From contig JAFXTU010000061.1 of NCBI GenBank assembly GCA_017535635.1, positions 1-60,762 of the forward strand: a stretch of 60,762 bases of DNA, in the 5' to 3' direction. A program made the position numbers and the translations under genes. Positions 33,427 through 42,615 of the stretch are shown here, one piece after another (position 1 is the stretch's first letter; each line of letters opens with the position of its first letter). The notes beneath the pieces are model-generated. The model did no database searches. It worked only from the letters and a program-made list of their open reading frames with translations, and was not told the origin of the DNA. The stretch is from Oscillospiraceae bacterium (GTDB lineage Bacteria > Bacillota > Clostridia > Oscillospirales > Oscillospiraceae).

Positions 33427-33999
33427 TTGGCCCAGGAGAATCCCCGGCAGCGCAGGGAGCTGTGGCGGCTCTTTACCACTTTTTTCAAAATCGGCGCCTT
33501 CACCTTCGGCGGCGGCTACGCCATGATCCCCCTGATCCAGCGGGAAACGGTGGAGACGCGGAAGTGGATCACCGACGAGGACGTGCTGGAGATCATCGCC
33601 ATCGCCGAATCCACCCCCGGCCCCATCGCCATCAACTCCGCCACTTTCGTGGGAAGCCGGGTGGCCGGGGTCCCCGGGGCCCTCTGCGCCACCCTGGGAG
33701 TCATCCTCCCCTCCTTTGTCATTATCCTCATCGTGGCCCGGGTGCTGGACGCTTTTCAGCACCTTCGGGCCCTTCGCTATGCCTTTTTCGGTATCCGGGC
33801 CGGAGTCCTGGCCCTGATCCTCAAGGCCTTCTGGAACATGTACAAAAAATGCCCCAAGGGGGTCGTCCCCTACTCCATCGCCGCCGGGGCCTTCCTCCTG
33901 GCGGCCATCCTGAAGGTGAACGTGCTGCTGGTGATCCTCTGCTGCGCCGCGGCGGGGCTCATCACCTCCGCTCTCCGGGCGAGGAGGGAGGAGAAATGA
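33427..33999 (+). CDS. Chromate transporter (ChrA), first half-size subunit
   Basis: A 190-residue half-length ChrA-type membrane protein. The family signature FKIGAFTFGGGYAMIPLIQRE is near the N-terminus, followed by ESTPGPIAINSATFVG and four to five hydrophobic helices. Short-chain ChrA proteins work as pairs encoded side by side, one subunit in each orientation. TTG at 33427 is preferred: GGGAGG lies eight bases before it and the promoter removes the earlier ATG. Chromate (or sulfate-like anion) export is the family role; the natural substrate in an anaerobe is uncertain. Confidence 0.85.
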   Translation: MAQENPRQRRELWRLFTTFFKIGAFTFGGGYAMIPLIQRETVETRKWITDEDVLEIIAIAESTPGPIAINSATFVGSRVAGVPGALCATLGVILPSFVIILIVARVLDAFQHLRALRYAFFGIRAGVLALILKAFWNMYKKCPKGVVPYSIAAGAFLLAAILKVNVLLVILCCAAAGLITSALRARREEK

Positions 34000-34559
34000 T
34001 CTTTCTGGACCTGTTCTGGACCTTCTTTAAGATCGGCCTCTTCACCTTCGGCGGGGGCTACGCCATGCTGCCCCTGATCCAGGCTGCGGTGGAGGAAAAA
34101 GGCTGGCTTGGAGCCGAAGAACTGCTGAATTTCATCGCGGTCAGCGAATCTACCCCCGGTCCCTTCGCGGTGAACATCTCCACCTATATCGGCTCCCGGT
34201 TGGGCGGGATCCCCGGGGCCGCCTGCGCCACCCTGGGCGTGGCGCTCCCCAGCCTGATCATCATCCTTCTGGTGGCCCGCTTCTACGCCCGCTTCCGGGA
34301 AAGCCGCTGGGTCAAGGGGGTCATGAGCGGGCTGAAGCCCGCCGTCATCGGCCTCATAGCCGCCGCCCTCCTGAGCCTGGGAAGGACCGTATTCTTTCCC
34401 GACGGGCTCGGCTTGGAAGTGCTGGGGACCCCGGTCTTTCTCGTCTCCCTGGGGATCTTTCTTCTGACGGCGGTGCTGGCCTTCAAAAAAGTTCACCCCA
34501 TCCTCCTGGTCCTGCTCTCCGCCGCCCTGGGCATCGGAGCGGGATATCTGCTGCTGTAA
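33996..34559 (+). CDS. Chromate transporter (ChrA), second half-size subunit
   Basis: A 187-residue partner of the preceding protein with the same signature (FKIGLFTFGGGYAMLPLIQ) and ESTPGPFAVNISTYIGSRLGG. Its ATG overlaps the stop of the first half (ATGA), and AGGAGGGAGGAG supplies the RBS, so equal production of the two halves is expected. The C-terminal half is a run of hydrophobic helices ending GIGAGYLLL. The Card1-like gene begins 13 bp on and may be co-transcribed. Confidence 0.87.
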   Translation: MIFLDLFWTFFKIGLFTFGGGYAMLPLIQAAVEEKGWLGAEELLNFIAVSESTPGPFAVNISTYIGSRLGGIPGAACATLGVALPSLIIILLVARFYARFRESRWVKGVMSGLKPAVIGLIAAALLSLGRTVFFPDGLGLEVLGTPVFLVSLGIFLLTAVLAFKKVHPILLVLLSAALGIGAGYLLL

Positions 34560-34572
34560 GGGAGGGAGCAAA

Positions 34573-35760
34573 ATGACGATCGTAGAGCTCTTCTCCGGGG
34601 AAATGTCGGAAAACCTTCTGTCCGCCCTCTGCCTCCGCCCGGAAAAGGTGATTTTCCTGGGCACCCAGAGCCAGATGACCGACGGGCGCATCGCCGCCCT
34701 CCGGGCCTTTTTCAAAGGGAGGGCCGGCGCGCCGGCCCTCCGCTTTCTGCGGGTGAAGGACCGGGACTACGCCGGGGCCGGAAACGCCATCCGGGACACC
34801 CTGAGGGAAGAGCCGGAGGTCTGCTTTGAAATGACCGGGGGCAGCGATCTCACGCTGGCGGCCCTGGGCGCTGCCGCGGCGGAAAAAAAGCTTACCCTCT
34901 TTGAGCTGGAGGTCCGCCAGCAGCGTCTGCGCCTCCTCCAGGGCGCTTCTCCCGCCCTGAAGCCGGGGCTCATCCGGCCGCTCCGGGGCATTACCGTCTC
35001 CGAGTCCATCCGTCTGCGGGGCGGCTCCCTGGCGGAGAGCAGCTATACTCTCGCCGGAGCGCTGCCGCCGGACCTGGAAAGGGACGTGGCGGACCTGTGG
35101 CAGGTCTATCAGGCTTCCCCGGAGATCTGGACCAGGCAGTGCTCCCTCCTGGCAAATCTCACCGCCAAAAGCGGCGGCAGGCTCACCGTTTCCGGGACCA
35201 TGCCAGAGAAATGCGAGCACAGCCACATCCAAGCGCTGGAAAAGTTGGACCTGATTTCCGGCTACCGGGAGGAAGGAAACACCGTCACCCTCACCTTCCG
35301 GAACGCCCACGTGAAGCGGACCCTGACCCGGGCAGGGGACCTGCTGGAGCTCTGGGTCTTTCTGGCTGCCAGAGAGAGCGGCTTTACCGACGCCGTCATG
35401 GGGGCGAAGATCGACTGGAACGGGACCGATCGGGGCGGCACCTCCAACGAGATCGACGGACTCCTGATGTACGGCGCCGTTCCGGTCTACGTCTCCTGCA
35501 AGATCGGCGCGGTCCCCAAGGAGGCCCTCTACGAAGTGGATACCGTGGCCTTCCGCTTCGGCGGGGAATATGCCGTAAAAGCTCTGGCCTGCAGCCGTCT
35601 CGGCGGCCCCGAGGCCACCCGGGAAACCCTGCGGCAGCGGGCCAGAGACATGGGAGTCCTTCTCATTGAGGAGGTGGACCGGCTGCCCCGAAAGGAATTG
35701 GCCAGGAGGCTCCGCAGCGCGGCGCAGGAGGGCGTCTCCCTTCGCCTGACCCAGCGCTGA
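34573..35760 (+). CDS. CARF-domain nuclease, DUF1887/Card1-like
   Basis: A 395-residue protein. Residues 1-135 form a Rossmann-like CARF sensor domain (FLGTQSQMTDGRIAAL; CFEMTGGSDLTLAALGAAA). A winged-helix-like middle precedes a PD-(D/E)xK nuclease at about 250-370 with E259, E293-x-D295 (NEIDGLL) and K310 (SCKIG). This is the DUF1887 family of Card1/Can2 nucleases, activated by cyclic tetra-adenylate from type III CRISPR systems. No cas gene, CRISPR array or cyclase is in the window. RBS AGGGAGGGAG. It follows the chromate transporter by 13 bp. Confidence 0.85.
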   Translation: MTIVELFSGEMSENLLSALCLRPEKVIFLGTQSQMTDGRIAALRAFFKGRAGAPALRFLRVKDRDYAGAGNAIRDTLREEPEVCFEMTGGSDLTLAALGAAAAEKKLTLFELEVRQQRLRLLQGASPALKPGLIRPLRGITVSESIRLRGGSLAESSYTLAGALPPDLERDVADLWQVYQASPEIWTRQCSLLANLTAKSGGRLTVSGTMPEKCEHSHIQALEKLDLISGYREEGNTVTLTFRNAHVKRTLTRAGDLLELWVFLAARESGFTDAVMGAKIDWNGTDRGGTSNEIDGLLMYGAVPVYVSCKIGAVPKEALYEVDTVAFRFGGEYAVKALACSRLGGPEATRETLRQRARDMGVLLIEEVDRLPRKELARRLRSAAQEGVSLRLTQR

Positions 35761-35775
35761 GGCGGTCCCGGCTTA

Positions 35776-36339
35776 CTATTCCAGCTCCGGGAACCAGACG
35801 ACCTCCTTCAGCTCCTCCGGGTAGTCCCCGATGACCTTTTCCATAATGGAGGCGTGATACCAGCGGTCAAACTTATAGCCGCAGCGGCGGAGCAGGGCGA
35901 TCCGCTCGTAGCCCATATGGGCATGGAATTCCGCGCTCTCACAGTTCACATAGAGGTCCTCCCCCGCCGGCAGGGTAACGCAGGCGTAGAGGACCTGCAG
36001 GCCCATGGCGCGGCATTTTTCCTCCAAGGCCTCCAGGAGCCGCCGCCCAAAGCCCCGGCCTCTGGCCTCCGGGACCAGGTAGATGCTGGTCTCCGCCGTC
36101 CAGCGGTAGGCTGCCCGGGTCCGGAAGGGGGAAGCATAGGCGTAGCCCAGGATCCTCTCCCCCTCCTCCAGGCAGAGGTAGGGGTACTTTTTCAGCGTCC
36201 CGGTGATCCGTCGCCGGAATTCCTCCGCGGTGGGCGGCTCATACTCAAAGGTGATGGCTGTCTTCTCCACATAGGGGGCGTAGATGTCCCGCAGGGCGGG
36301 AGCGTCCTCCGGGGTCACGGTTCGGATGATGGCCGCCAT
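35776..36339 (-). CDS. GNAT N-acetyltransferase, phosphinothricin-acetyltransferase-like
   Basis: A 187-residue acetyl-CoA-dependent transferase. It opens IIRTVTPEDAPALRDIYAPYV and ITFEYEPPTAEEFRRRI, as in the PAT/YncA group, and the acetyl-CoA loop is PEARGRGFGRRLLEAL. The segment GYERIALLRRCGYKFDRWYH replaces the usual C-terminal PAT motif. These enzymes acetylate phosphinothricin, methionine sulfone or related amino compounds. The natural substrate here is unknown. Confidence 0.85.
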   Translation of the reverse strand: MAAIIRTVTPEDAPALRDIYAPYVEKTAITFEYEPPTAEEFRRRITGTLKKYPYLCLEEGERILGYAYASPFRTRAAYRWTAETSIYLVPEARGRGFGRRLLEALEEKCRAMGLQVLYACVTLPAGEDLYVNCESAEFHAHMGYERIALLRRCGYKFDRWYHASIMEKVIGDYPEELKEVVWFPELE

Positions 36340-36370
36340 AACGCTCGCCTCTCTTTCTCAAATACTTCAA

Positions 36371-36406
36371 GGGGCCGCTGCAAAATCTCCATTTTGCAGC
36401 GGCCCC
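36371..36406 (-). terminator. 16-bp perfect hairpin after the G5-M23 gene
   Basis: GGGGCCGCTGCAAAAT and ATTTTGCAGCGGCCCC pair fully with loop CTCC. It lies 18 bp past the end of the leftward peptidase gene and 30 bp ahead of the leftward GNAT gene. T-rich sequence follows only loosely. Confidence 0.7.
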
Positions 36407-36423
36407 AAAGGGTTCAATGAAAT

Positions 36424-37572
36424 TCAGTCCAGCCAGGGGTAGGGACAGTCGGGAAGATAGTCCATGGGGTCGGCGGCCGCGCCGCCGCCGGGATGCAGCT
36501 CAAAGTGGCAGTGATTACCGGAGGCCACGCCGGTGGTGCCGATCCTGGCGATCACCTGTCCCTGGTCCACCACGTCGCCCTCCTTCACCAGGATCTCGCT
36601 GCAGTGGGCGTAGTAGGTCACATCCCCGTTTTCATGCTGGATCTTGACCAGAAGGCCGTAGCCGTGATAACTCTCGGCGAAGAAGACCACGCCGCCGTCG
36701 GCGGCCATGATGGGCGTCCCCCGTTCGTTGGCAATGTCCACGCCCTGGTGGTCGGAGGAGCCGATGCTGCCGTAGCGGGTGCCGAAGGGGGAGGAAAGCC
36801 AGCCATCCTCCACGGGCCAGATATAGTTTCCTGCGGAATGGTGGACCCGGCTCCCCACCACGACGATCTCCGTCACCGGTTCCTGCCGGGTATGGGACAG
36901 GGCCTCGATCTCCGAAGCCACGCCGTTCTCGTAGCGGACCAGGTTCTCCACCCGCTCCCGTCCTTCCCGGCCGGGGGTAACAACGTAGCCCTCGTCCTCA
37001 TAGAGCTGACTGTCCACGATCTCCTGGGTGAGGTAGGGGATCGTCTTTTCCACCACGACGGTCTCCACCGTTTCCACGGTGAGCGCCCCTGCCAGCTTCT
37101 TTTCCGCGCCGCGCAGAAGGCCGTCATCCACCGGCGCGTGGGCCAGGACCACCTCCTGCCGGAAACGGACGCTCTCCGTGCCGTCGCTCAGATAGGCGCC
37201 CTCCAGGCGCTCCAGGGCCTCCACGGCCTCAGAGGAGCTCTTATAGGCACAAACCGCCTCTCCGTCGGCGTAAACGACCGTCAGCTCCCGGGGCGTGGGC
37301 AGGGAGGGCTCGTCCGCAGGGGTTTCCTTCGCACTTCCGTTTTCCGGAATCTGTCCCGCAAAAGCGGCCAGGGTGCGGGTAGGCCGGGTTTCCCCCTCCG
37401 AACCTCCCTCCGTATTGACGGCCTCGGCCATATTCAGCCTGCCGGCCGCAGCCAGGACACCCAGACAGAGCACCGCCAGGAGCAGCAGATGACCGCTCCC
37501 CTTCAGGCGCAGAACCAGACGGCGCACAGCGCCGCAAGGCTGTTTCGATTTGAGATCGAAGGATCTTCGCAT
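36424..37572 (-). CDS. Cell-wall M23 endopeptidase with G5 domain
   Basis: A 382-residue secreted or membrane-anchored protein. A hydrophobic helix at about 27-46 is followed by a linker, a region like those preceding G5 domains (ELTVVYADGEAVCAYKSSSEA), a G5 domain at about 170-245 (TVVVEKTIPYLTQ to EPVTEIVVVG) and a C-terminal M23 domain with SSDHQGVDIANE and GNHCHFELH as zinc ligands. G5 domains bind sugars; the M23 domain cuts peptidoglycan cross-bridges. It has its own strong promoter and diverges from the yabP cluster. Confidence 0.9.
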   Translation of the reverse strand: MRRSFDLKSKQPCGAVRRLVLRLKGSGHLLLLAVLCLGVLAAAGRLNMAEAVNTEGGSEGETRPTRTLAAFAGQIPENGSAKETPADEPSLPTPRELTVVYADGEAVCAYKSSSEAVEALERLEGAYLSDGTESVRFRQEVVLAHAPVDDGLLRGAEKKLAGALTVETVETVVVEKTIPYLTQEIVDSQLYEDEGYVVTPGREGRERVENLVRYENGVASEIEALSHTRQEPVTEIVVVGSRVHHSAGNYIWPVEDGWLSSPFGTRYGSIGSSDHQGVDIANERGTPIMAADGGVVFFAESYHGYGLLVKIQHENGDVTYYAHCSEILVKEGDVVDQGQVIARIGTTGVASGNHCHFELHPGGGAAADPMDYLPDCPYPWLD

Positions 37573-37627
37573 CCCGCCGGTACTCCTGTCAATAGATTAC
37601 AGCAAAGGTTACATTTAGGTTACAAGC

Positions 37628-37656
37628 ATTCTACACTAGTTACAGAGGCGTGTCAA
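37628..37656 (-). promoter_or_regulatory. Promoter of the G5-M23 peptidase gene
   Basis: Minus-strand TTGACA (37656-37651), 17 bp and TAGAAT (37633-37628), 55 bp ahead of the ATG. Confidence 0.8.
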
Positions 37657-37739
37657 CACAAAAATCGTCGTTTTTTCTGCTCCGGGTCTTCCCACATTTT
37701 TCCGCAGCAGAGTGCATAGGAATGAGCCGAGGTGATCGC

Positions 37740-38030
37740 ATGGCAATGCTGTATGAAGACAACCGAAAACAGCCCATGAGCCACCTGCTGACGCTGACGG
37801 ACCGGAAACGTCTCAGTCTCAGCGGCGTGGAAGAGGTAGATGCTTTCGACGAGGAGACCGTAACTCTCTCCACGGTGGGCGGCGCCCTGACCATCCGGGG
37901 CAGCGGTCTCAAGATCAACAAGCTGAGCCTGGACGGCGGCGAGCTGCTGGTGGAGGGCAGGATCGACGGACTGGAATACGCCGGAGAGAACGAACGGCGC
38001 AGGGGCTTCCTGGGGCGGCTGCTGGGCTGA
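37740..38030 (+). CDS. yabP: Sporulation protein YabP
   Basis: A 96-residue protein with the YabP/YqfC fold: LTLTDRKRLSLSGVEEVDAFDEETVTLST and IRGSGLKINKLSLDGGELLVEG. YabP is made in the mother cell under sigma-E and is needed for spore cortex formation with YabQ. GAGGTGAT precedes the ATG at 37740; an ATG at 37722 is a weaker choice. Its stop overlaps the yabQ ATG (TGATGG), and gene order yabP-yabQ-divIC-yabR matches Bacillus. No clear sigma-E promoter could be assigned by eye. Confidence 0.92.
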   Translation: MAMLYEDNRKQPMSHLLTLTDRKRLSLSGVEEVDAFDEETVTLSTVGGALTIRGSGLKINKLSLDGGELLVEGRIDGLEYAGENERRRGFLGRLLG

Positions 38031-38704
38031 TGGAGATCGATCCCGGCAGCCAGGGTCTCCAGGCCCTGCTGAGCCTTTTCTGCGGCATGGCGCTGGGCCT
38101 TCTCTACGAGATATTGGTGTGCCTTCTGCGCGCTCTTCGGCTGGAAAGGTGGCTCGTTCTATTTTACATCCCCTTTTCCCTGCTGGCGGCGGTGCTGCTC
38201 TTCCTCCTGGGCAGCATCGCCGGTCGGGGGCAGCTCAGGCTGTTTATGCTGCTGGGAATGCTCCTGGGCGGGTTCCTCTACCTTACGGCGCTGCGGCCTC
38301 CGGGCCGATGGCTGGCACAGAAGATCGGCGCCGCGGTGTCCTTTTTGCTCCGGCTATTCCTGATCCCCCTCCGATTCCTGCGTTCGATGCTCAAAAAAAC
38401 TTGCGAAATGATAAAAAAACTCTTTCATTCTGCGAAGAAATGGTATAAAATACATTTTGGATTTTTGGACTCGGCATTTGGCAGAACTTCGGCGGAGGCA
38501 AAGCATGAAGCATCGAAGATCGGGATTCTATATCGTTACGGGCCTGATACTCTCGACCCTGCTCATTTACGCGGTGGTGTCGCTGGTGAAGATGAACGAG
38601 CGCATCGAAAACGCGGAAGCGGTCCGGGATGCTCTGGCCGCCCAGGCCCAAAGTCTGGCCGTGGGCAACGCCTCGCTGGAATACGAGATCGAGCACTGCG
38701 ATGA
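38030..38704 (+). CDS. yabQ: Spore cortex biosynthesis protein YabQ (frame overruns divIC)
   Basis: Residues 1-110 form a membrane protein with about four helices (LQALLSLFCGMALGLLYEI, then LVLFYIPFSLLAAVLLFLLG) followed by a basic tail, LRFLRSMLKKTCEMIKKLFHSAKKWYK, as usual for YabQ. The reading frame has no stop where expected and continues to 38704, which is 200 bp into divIC. The last 65 or so residues (HRKRGSGPGCSGRPGP) look like an out-of-frame translation of divIC. Either a stop was lost or a base is missing or extra near the A7 runs at about 38394-38420. The gene is real; its true end is uncertain. Confidence 0.8.
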   Translation: MEIDPGSQGLQALLSLFCGMALGLLYEILVCLLRALRLERWLVLFYIPFSLLAAVLLFLLGSIAGRGQLRLFMLLGMLLGGFLYLTALRPPGRWLAQKIGAAVSFLLRLFLIPLRFLRSMLKKTCEMIKKLFHSAKKWYKIHFGFLDSAFGRTSAEAKHEASKIGILYRYGPDTLDPAHLRGGVAGEDERAHRKRGSGPGCSGRPGPKSGRGQRLAGIRDRALR

Positions 38705-38789
38705 CCTGGATATGGTCGAGCGCGTCGCAAGGGATAAGCTGGGGCTGGTCCTGCCCGGAGAGATCATTTACTACGACATCGGCGGCTGA
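38505..38789 (+). CDS. divIC: Septum formation initiator DivIC/FtsL-like
   Basis: A 94-residue bitopic division protein: short basic start, one membrane helix (about 8-28, FYIVTGLILSTLLIYAVVSL), a coiled coil (NERIENAEAVRDALAAQAQSL) and the C-terminal MVERVARDKLGLVLPGE motif of DivIC/FtsB. It joins the FtsL-DivIB complex at the septum. The ATG follows GGAGG. A possible internal promoter (TTTCAT-17-TAAAAT) lies in the end of yabQ. yabR follows at 49 bp. Confidence 0.92.
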   Translation: MKHRRSGFYIVTGLILSTLLIYAVVSLVKMNERIENAEAVRDALAAQAQSLAVGNASLEYEIEHCDDLDMVERVARDKLGLVLPGEIIYYDIGG

Positions 38790-38837
38790 AGCATCGCCGA
38801 AGGGTCACGGAGCAAGGGAGAGGGGTCCGGCTTTTTC

Positions 38838-39275
38838 ATGGAACTGACGGTTGGGAGCATTCTGGAGGGAAAGGTCACCGGCATCACGAAATTCGGCGCG
38901 TTCGTATCGCTGCCGGATGGGCGATCCGGCCTGGTACATATTTCCGAGATCGCCTATACCTATGTGAGCGAGGTCAGCGACCATCTGGCGGTGGGCCAGG
39001 AGGTCCGGGTCAAGGTCGTGGGCATCGACGAGAACGGGCGCATCAATCTGTCCATCAAGAAGGCCCAGGAGGCGCCTCCCCGGCCGCCCCGGCACGGAAG
39101 CGCCCCTTCCGGCTTCCGGCCTGCCGCTCCGGCTGCCCCCGCCTCCTTTGAGGACAAGCTCAAGCAGTTCATGCAGGATTCGGATTCCAGGCTTTCCGGC
39201 GTCCGAAAGCACAACGAGCGCCCCTCCCGCCGGCGCGGCGGAGGCCGCAGCGGCGGCGGAGGCTACGACGACTGA
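38838..39275 (+). CDS. yabR: S1-domain RNA-binding protein YabR
   Basis: A 145-residue protein. Residues 3-75 form an S1 RNA-binding barrel (VGSILEGKVTGITKFGAFV, GLVHISEIA, INLSIKKAQ). The rest is a disordered tail rich in Pro, Ala, Arg and Gly, ending RRRGGGRSGGGGYDD, likely to add RNA affinity. YabR-type general stress proteins follow divIC in many Firmicutes. RBS AAGGGAGAGGGG. Confidence 0.9.
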   Translation: MELTVGSILEGKVTGITKFGAFVSLPDGRSGLVHISEIAYTYVSEVSDHLAVGQEVRVKVVGIDENGRINLSIKKAQEAPPRPPRHGSAPSGFRPAAPAAPASFEDKLKQFMQDSDSRLSGVRKHNERPSRRRGGGRSGGGGYDD

Positions 39276-39300
39276 AGGGAATACTGAGTATGGATCATGG

Positions 39301-39324
39301 TCCCCTCCCGGCTTCGGGAGGGGA
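39301..39324 (+). terminator. Hairpin after yabR
   Basis: TCCCCTCCCG and CGGGAGGGGA pair with loop GCTT, 25 bp past the yabR stop. There is no T run. Confidence 0.6.
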
Positions 39325-39334
39325 TCGCTGTTCC

Positions 39335-39470
39335 CGGGCAAAAAAAGCGGCGGGCCCCGGAGGGCCCGCCAGACGGGATGTGGGGTCGGAAGCCCGGCAG
39401 GCGGGCCGGCGCTTCCTCGGGATATGAGCCGCTGGTAAGCTGTGATGCGAGCTTAGCACGCCCCCTGCGA
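39335..39470 (+). ncRNA. Candidate structured RNA upstream of hpf (raiA-motif-like position)
   Basis: A very GC-rich, non-coding stretch with several stems: GGCGGGCCC/GGGCCCGCC (39349-39370), GGAAGC around a CCGGC/GCCGG core to GCTTCC (about 39390-39420), and TAAGCT/AGCTTA (about 39437-39456). Conserved-looking single-stranded pieces (GGGATGTGGGGTCGG) link them. It lies directly upstream of hpf (raiA), where the raiA RNA motif is found in many Firmicutes. I cannot verify the motif without a covariance search. Strand is uncertain because a terminator points the other way. Confidence 0.4.
39340..39370 (-). terminator. Terminator-like hairpin with T7 run on the minus strand
   Basis: Read leftward: GGCGGGCCC-TCCG-GGGCCCGCC, then GC and seven T. 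This is a textbook intrinsic terminator, yet no minus-strand gene ends nearby; the nearest, tex, ends at 40247. Confidence 0.65.
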
Positions 39471-39535
39471 AAAAAACGTCGAAAGGCGTCGGGTCAAAAC
39501 CCAAAAATGAAAAAAAGGAAAAATGCGCGCTCTTC

Positions 39536-39564
39536 TTTCCTTTTTCTTCTCTCTGTGGTATACT
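39536..39564 (+). promoter_or_regulatory. Promoter of hpf
   Basis: TATACT (39559-39564) is a clear -10 box; the -35 position 17 bp upstream reads TTTCCT, a weak match. It is 52 bp ahead of the hpf ATG. Confidence 0.5.
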
Positions 39565-39615
39565 TTTCTCAGGACAGGCTCCCCTGCCCATCACTCCATG
39601 AAAGGAGAGAAGATC

Positions 39616-40164
39616 ATGAACTTCGTATTCACCGAAAAGAAGATGTCCTCCTCCGACGATCTCCGCGCCTACGCTGAGAAGAAGATCGGCAAGCTGGAGA
39701 AGCTGTTCCGCGGGGAACCCACCGCCTACGTCACCTTCCGGGTGGAGCGCAACCGCAACATCGCGGAAGTGACGCTCAGCGCCAACGGCATGTTCTACCG
39801 GGCCAGCGAGAGCACCAACGACATGTACGTTTCCATCGACGCCGCCGTGGCCGCGCTGACCCGCCAGGTCCGCAAATACAAGACCCGGCTGGAAAAGCGC
39901 ATCCACGAAAACGTTCTGGACAGCGACTTTGCCGCCGCGGTGCCTGTGCCGGAGGAAGAGGAGAAGGAATTCAAGGTCATCCGCACCAAGCGCTTCTCCA
40001 TCAAGCCCATGAGCGTGGACGAGGCCATCCTCCAGATGAATCTGCTGGAGCACGACTTCTATGTGTTCCGCAACCAGGATGAGGACGGTGCCTTTGCCGT
40101 GGTCTATCGGCGGGAGGCCGGAGATTACGGACTCATCGTCAACAGCGACATGGACGAGAACTGA
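39616..40164 (+). CDS. hpf: Ribosome hibernation-promoting factor, long form
   Basis: A 182-residue long HPF. Residues 1-100 form the ribosome-binding domain (LRAYAEKKIGKLEKLF; ALTRQVRKYKTRLEKRI); an acidic linker (VPEEEEKEFK) leads to the C-terminal dimerisation domain (IRTKRFSIKPMSVDEAILQMNLLEHDFYVFRN). It joins two 70S ribosomes into an inactive 100S dimer in starved or stationary cells. AAAGGAGAG sets the ATG at 39616 rather than the ATG six codons earlier. A candidate regulatory RNA precedes it and a strong terminator follows. Confidence 0.95.
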   Translation: MNFVFTEKKMSSSDDLRAYAEKKIGKLEKLFRGEPTAYVTFRVERNRNIAEVTLSANGMFYRASESTNDMYVSIDAAVAALTRQVRKYKTRLEKRIHENVLDSDFAAAVPVPEEEEKEFKVIRTKRFSIKPMSVDEAILQMNLLEHDFYVFRNQDEDGAFAVVYRREAGDYGLIVNSDMDEN

Positions 40165-40180
40165 TACTTGTGTCTCACAA

Positions 40181-40216
40181 GGGGGCTGCCCGCGCGGGCA
40201 GCCCCCCTTTTTGTTT
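40181..40216 (+). terminator. Intrinsic terminator of hpf
   Basis: GGGGGCTGCCCG and CGGGCAGCCCCC pair fully, followed by CTTTTTGTTT. Confidence 0.9.
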
Positions 40217-40246
40217 CTGCATGAACCGTTGCCACGGAAAACGCAG

Positions 40247-42394
<2,148 letters not shown>

Positions 42395-42446
42395 AGTCAA
42401 CTCCGTTTCATTTATACTGCTGTACTGATCAGCTCGATCACTGTTC

Positions 42447-42474
42447 ATTATGTCATGCTGAAACCCGTTGTCAA
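42447..42474 (-). promoter_or_regulatory. Promoter of tex
   Basis: Minus-strand TTGACA (42474-42469), 16-bp spacer and CATAAT (42452-42447), about 53 bp ahead of the start. Confidence 0.65.
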
Positions 42475-42536
42475 GCCGTCCTTCCCGTTTCTGAACCTTT
42501 TCCAGTTTCTCCGGCTTCTCCCGGGCAACGCCGATG

Positions 42537-42565
42537 TTGATTTCTTCCGGCGGAGTCTGTATAAT
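42537..42565 (+). promoter_or_regulatory. Promoter of the NAT-tadA-HD-miaA run
   Basis: TTGATT (42537-42542), 17 bp and perfect TATAAT (42560-42565), about 50 bp ahead of the NAT ATG. Confidence 0.75.
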
Positions 42566-42615
42566 AAAGTATTCTTATGATTCTGAGCTGCTGCGCGGCG
42601 GAAGGGAGACCCCAC

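Noticed and set aside
33427..34559. A frameshifted full-length chromate transporter
   Set aside because: Each half has its own complete signature, ribosome site and start; the layout is that of a genuine two-gene short-chain ChrA pair.
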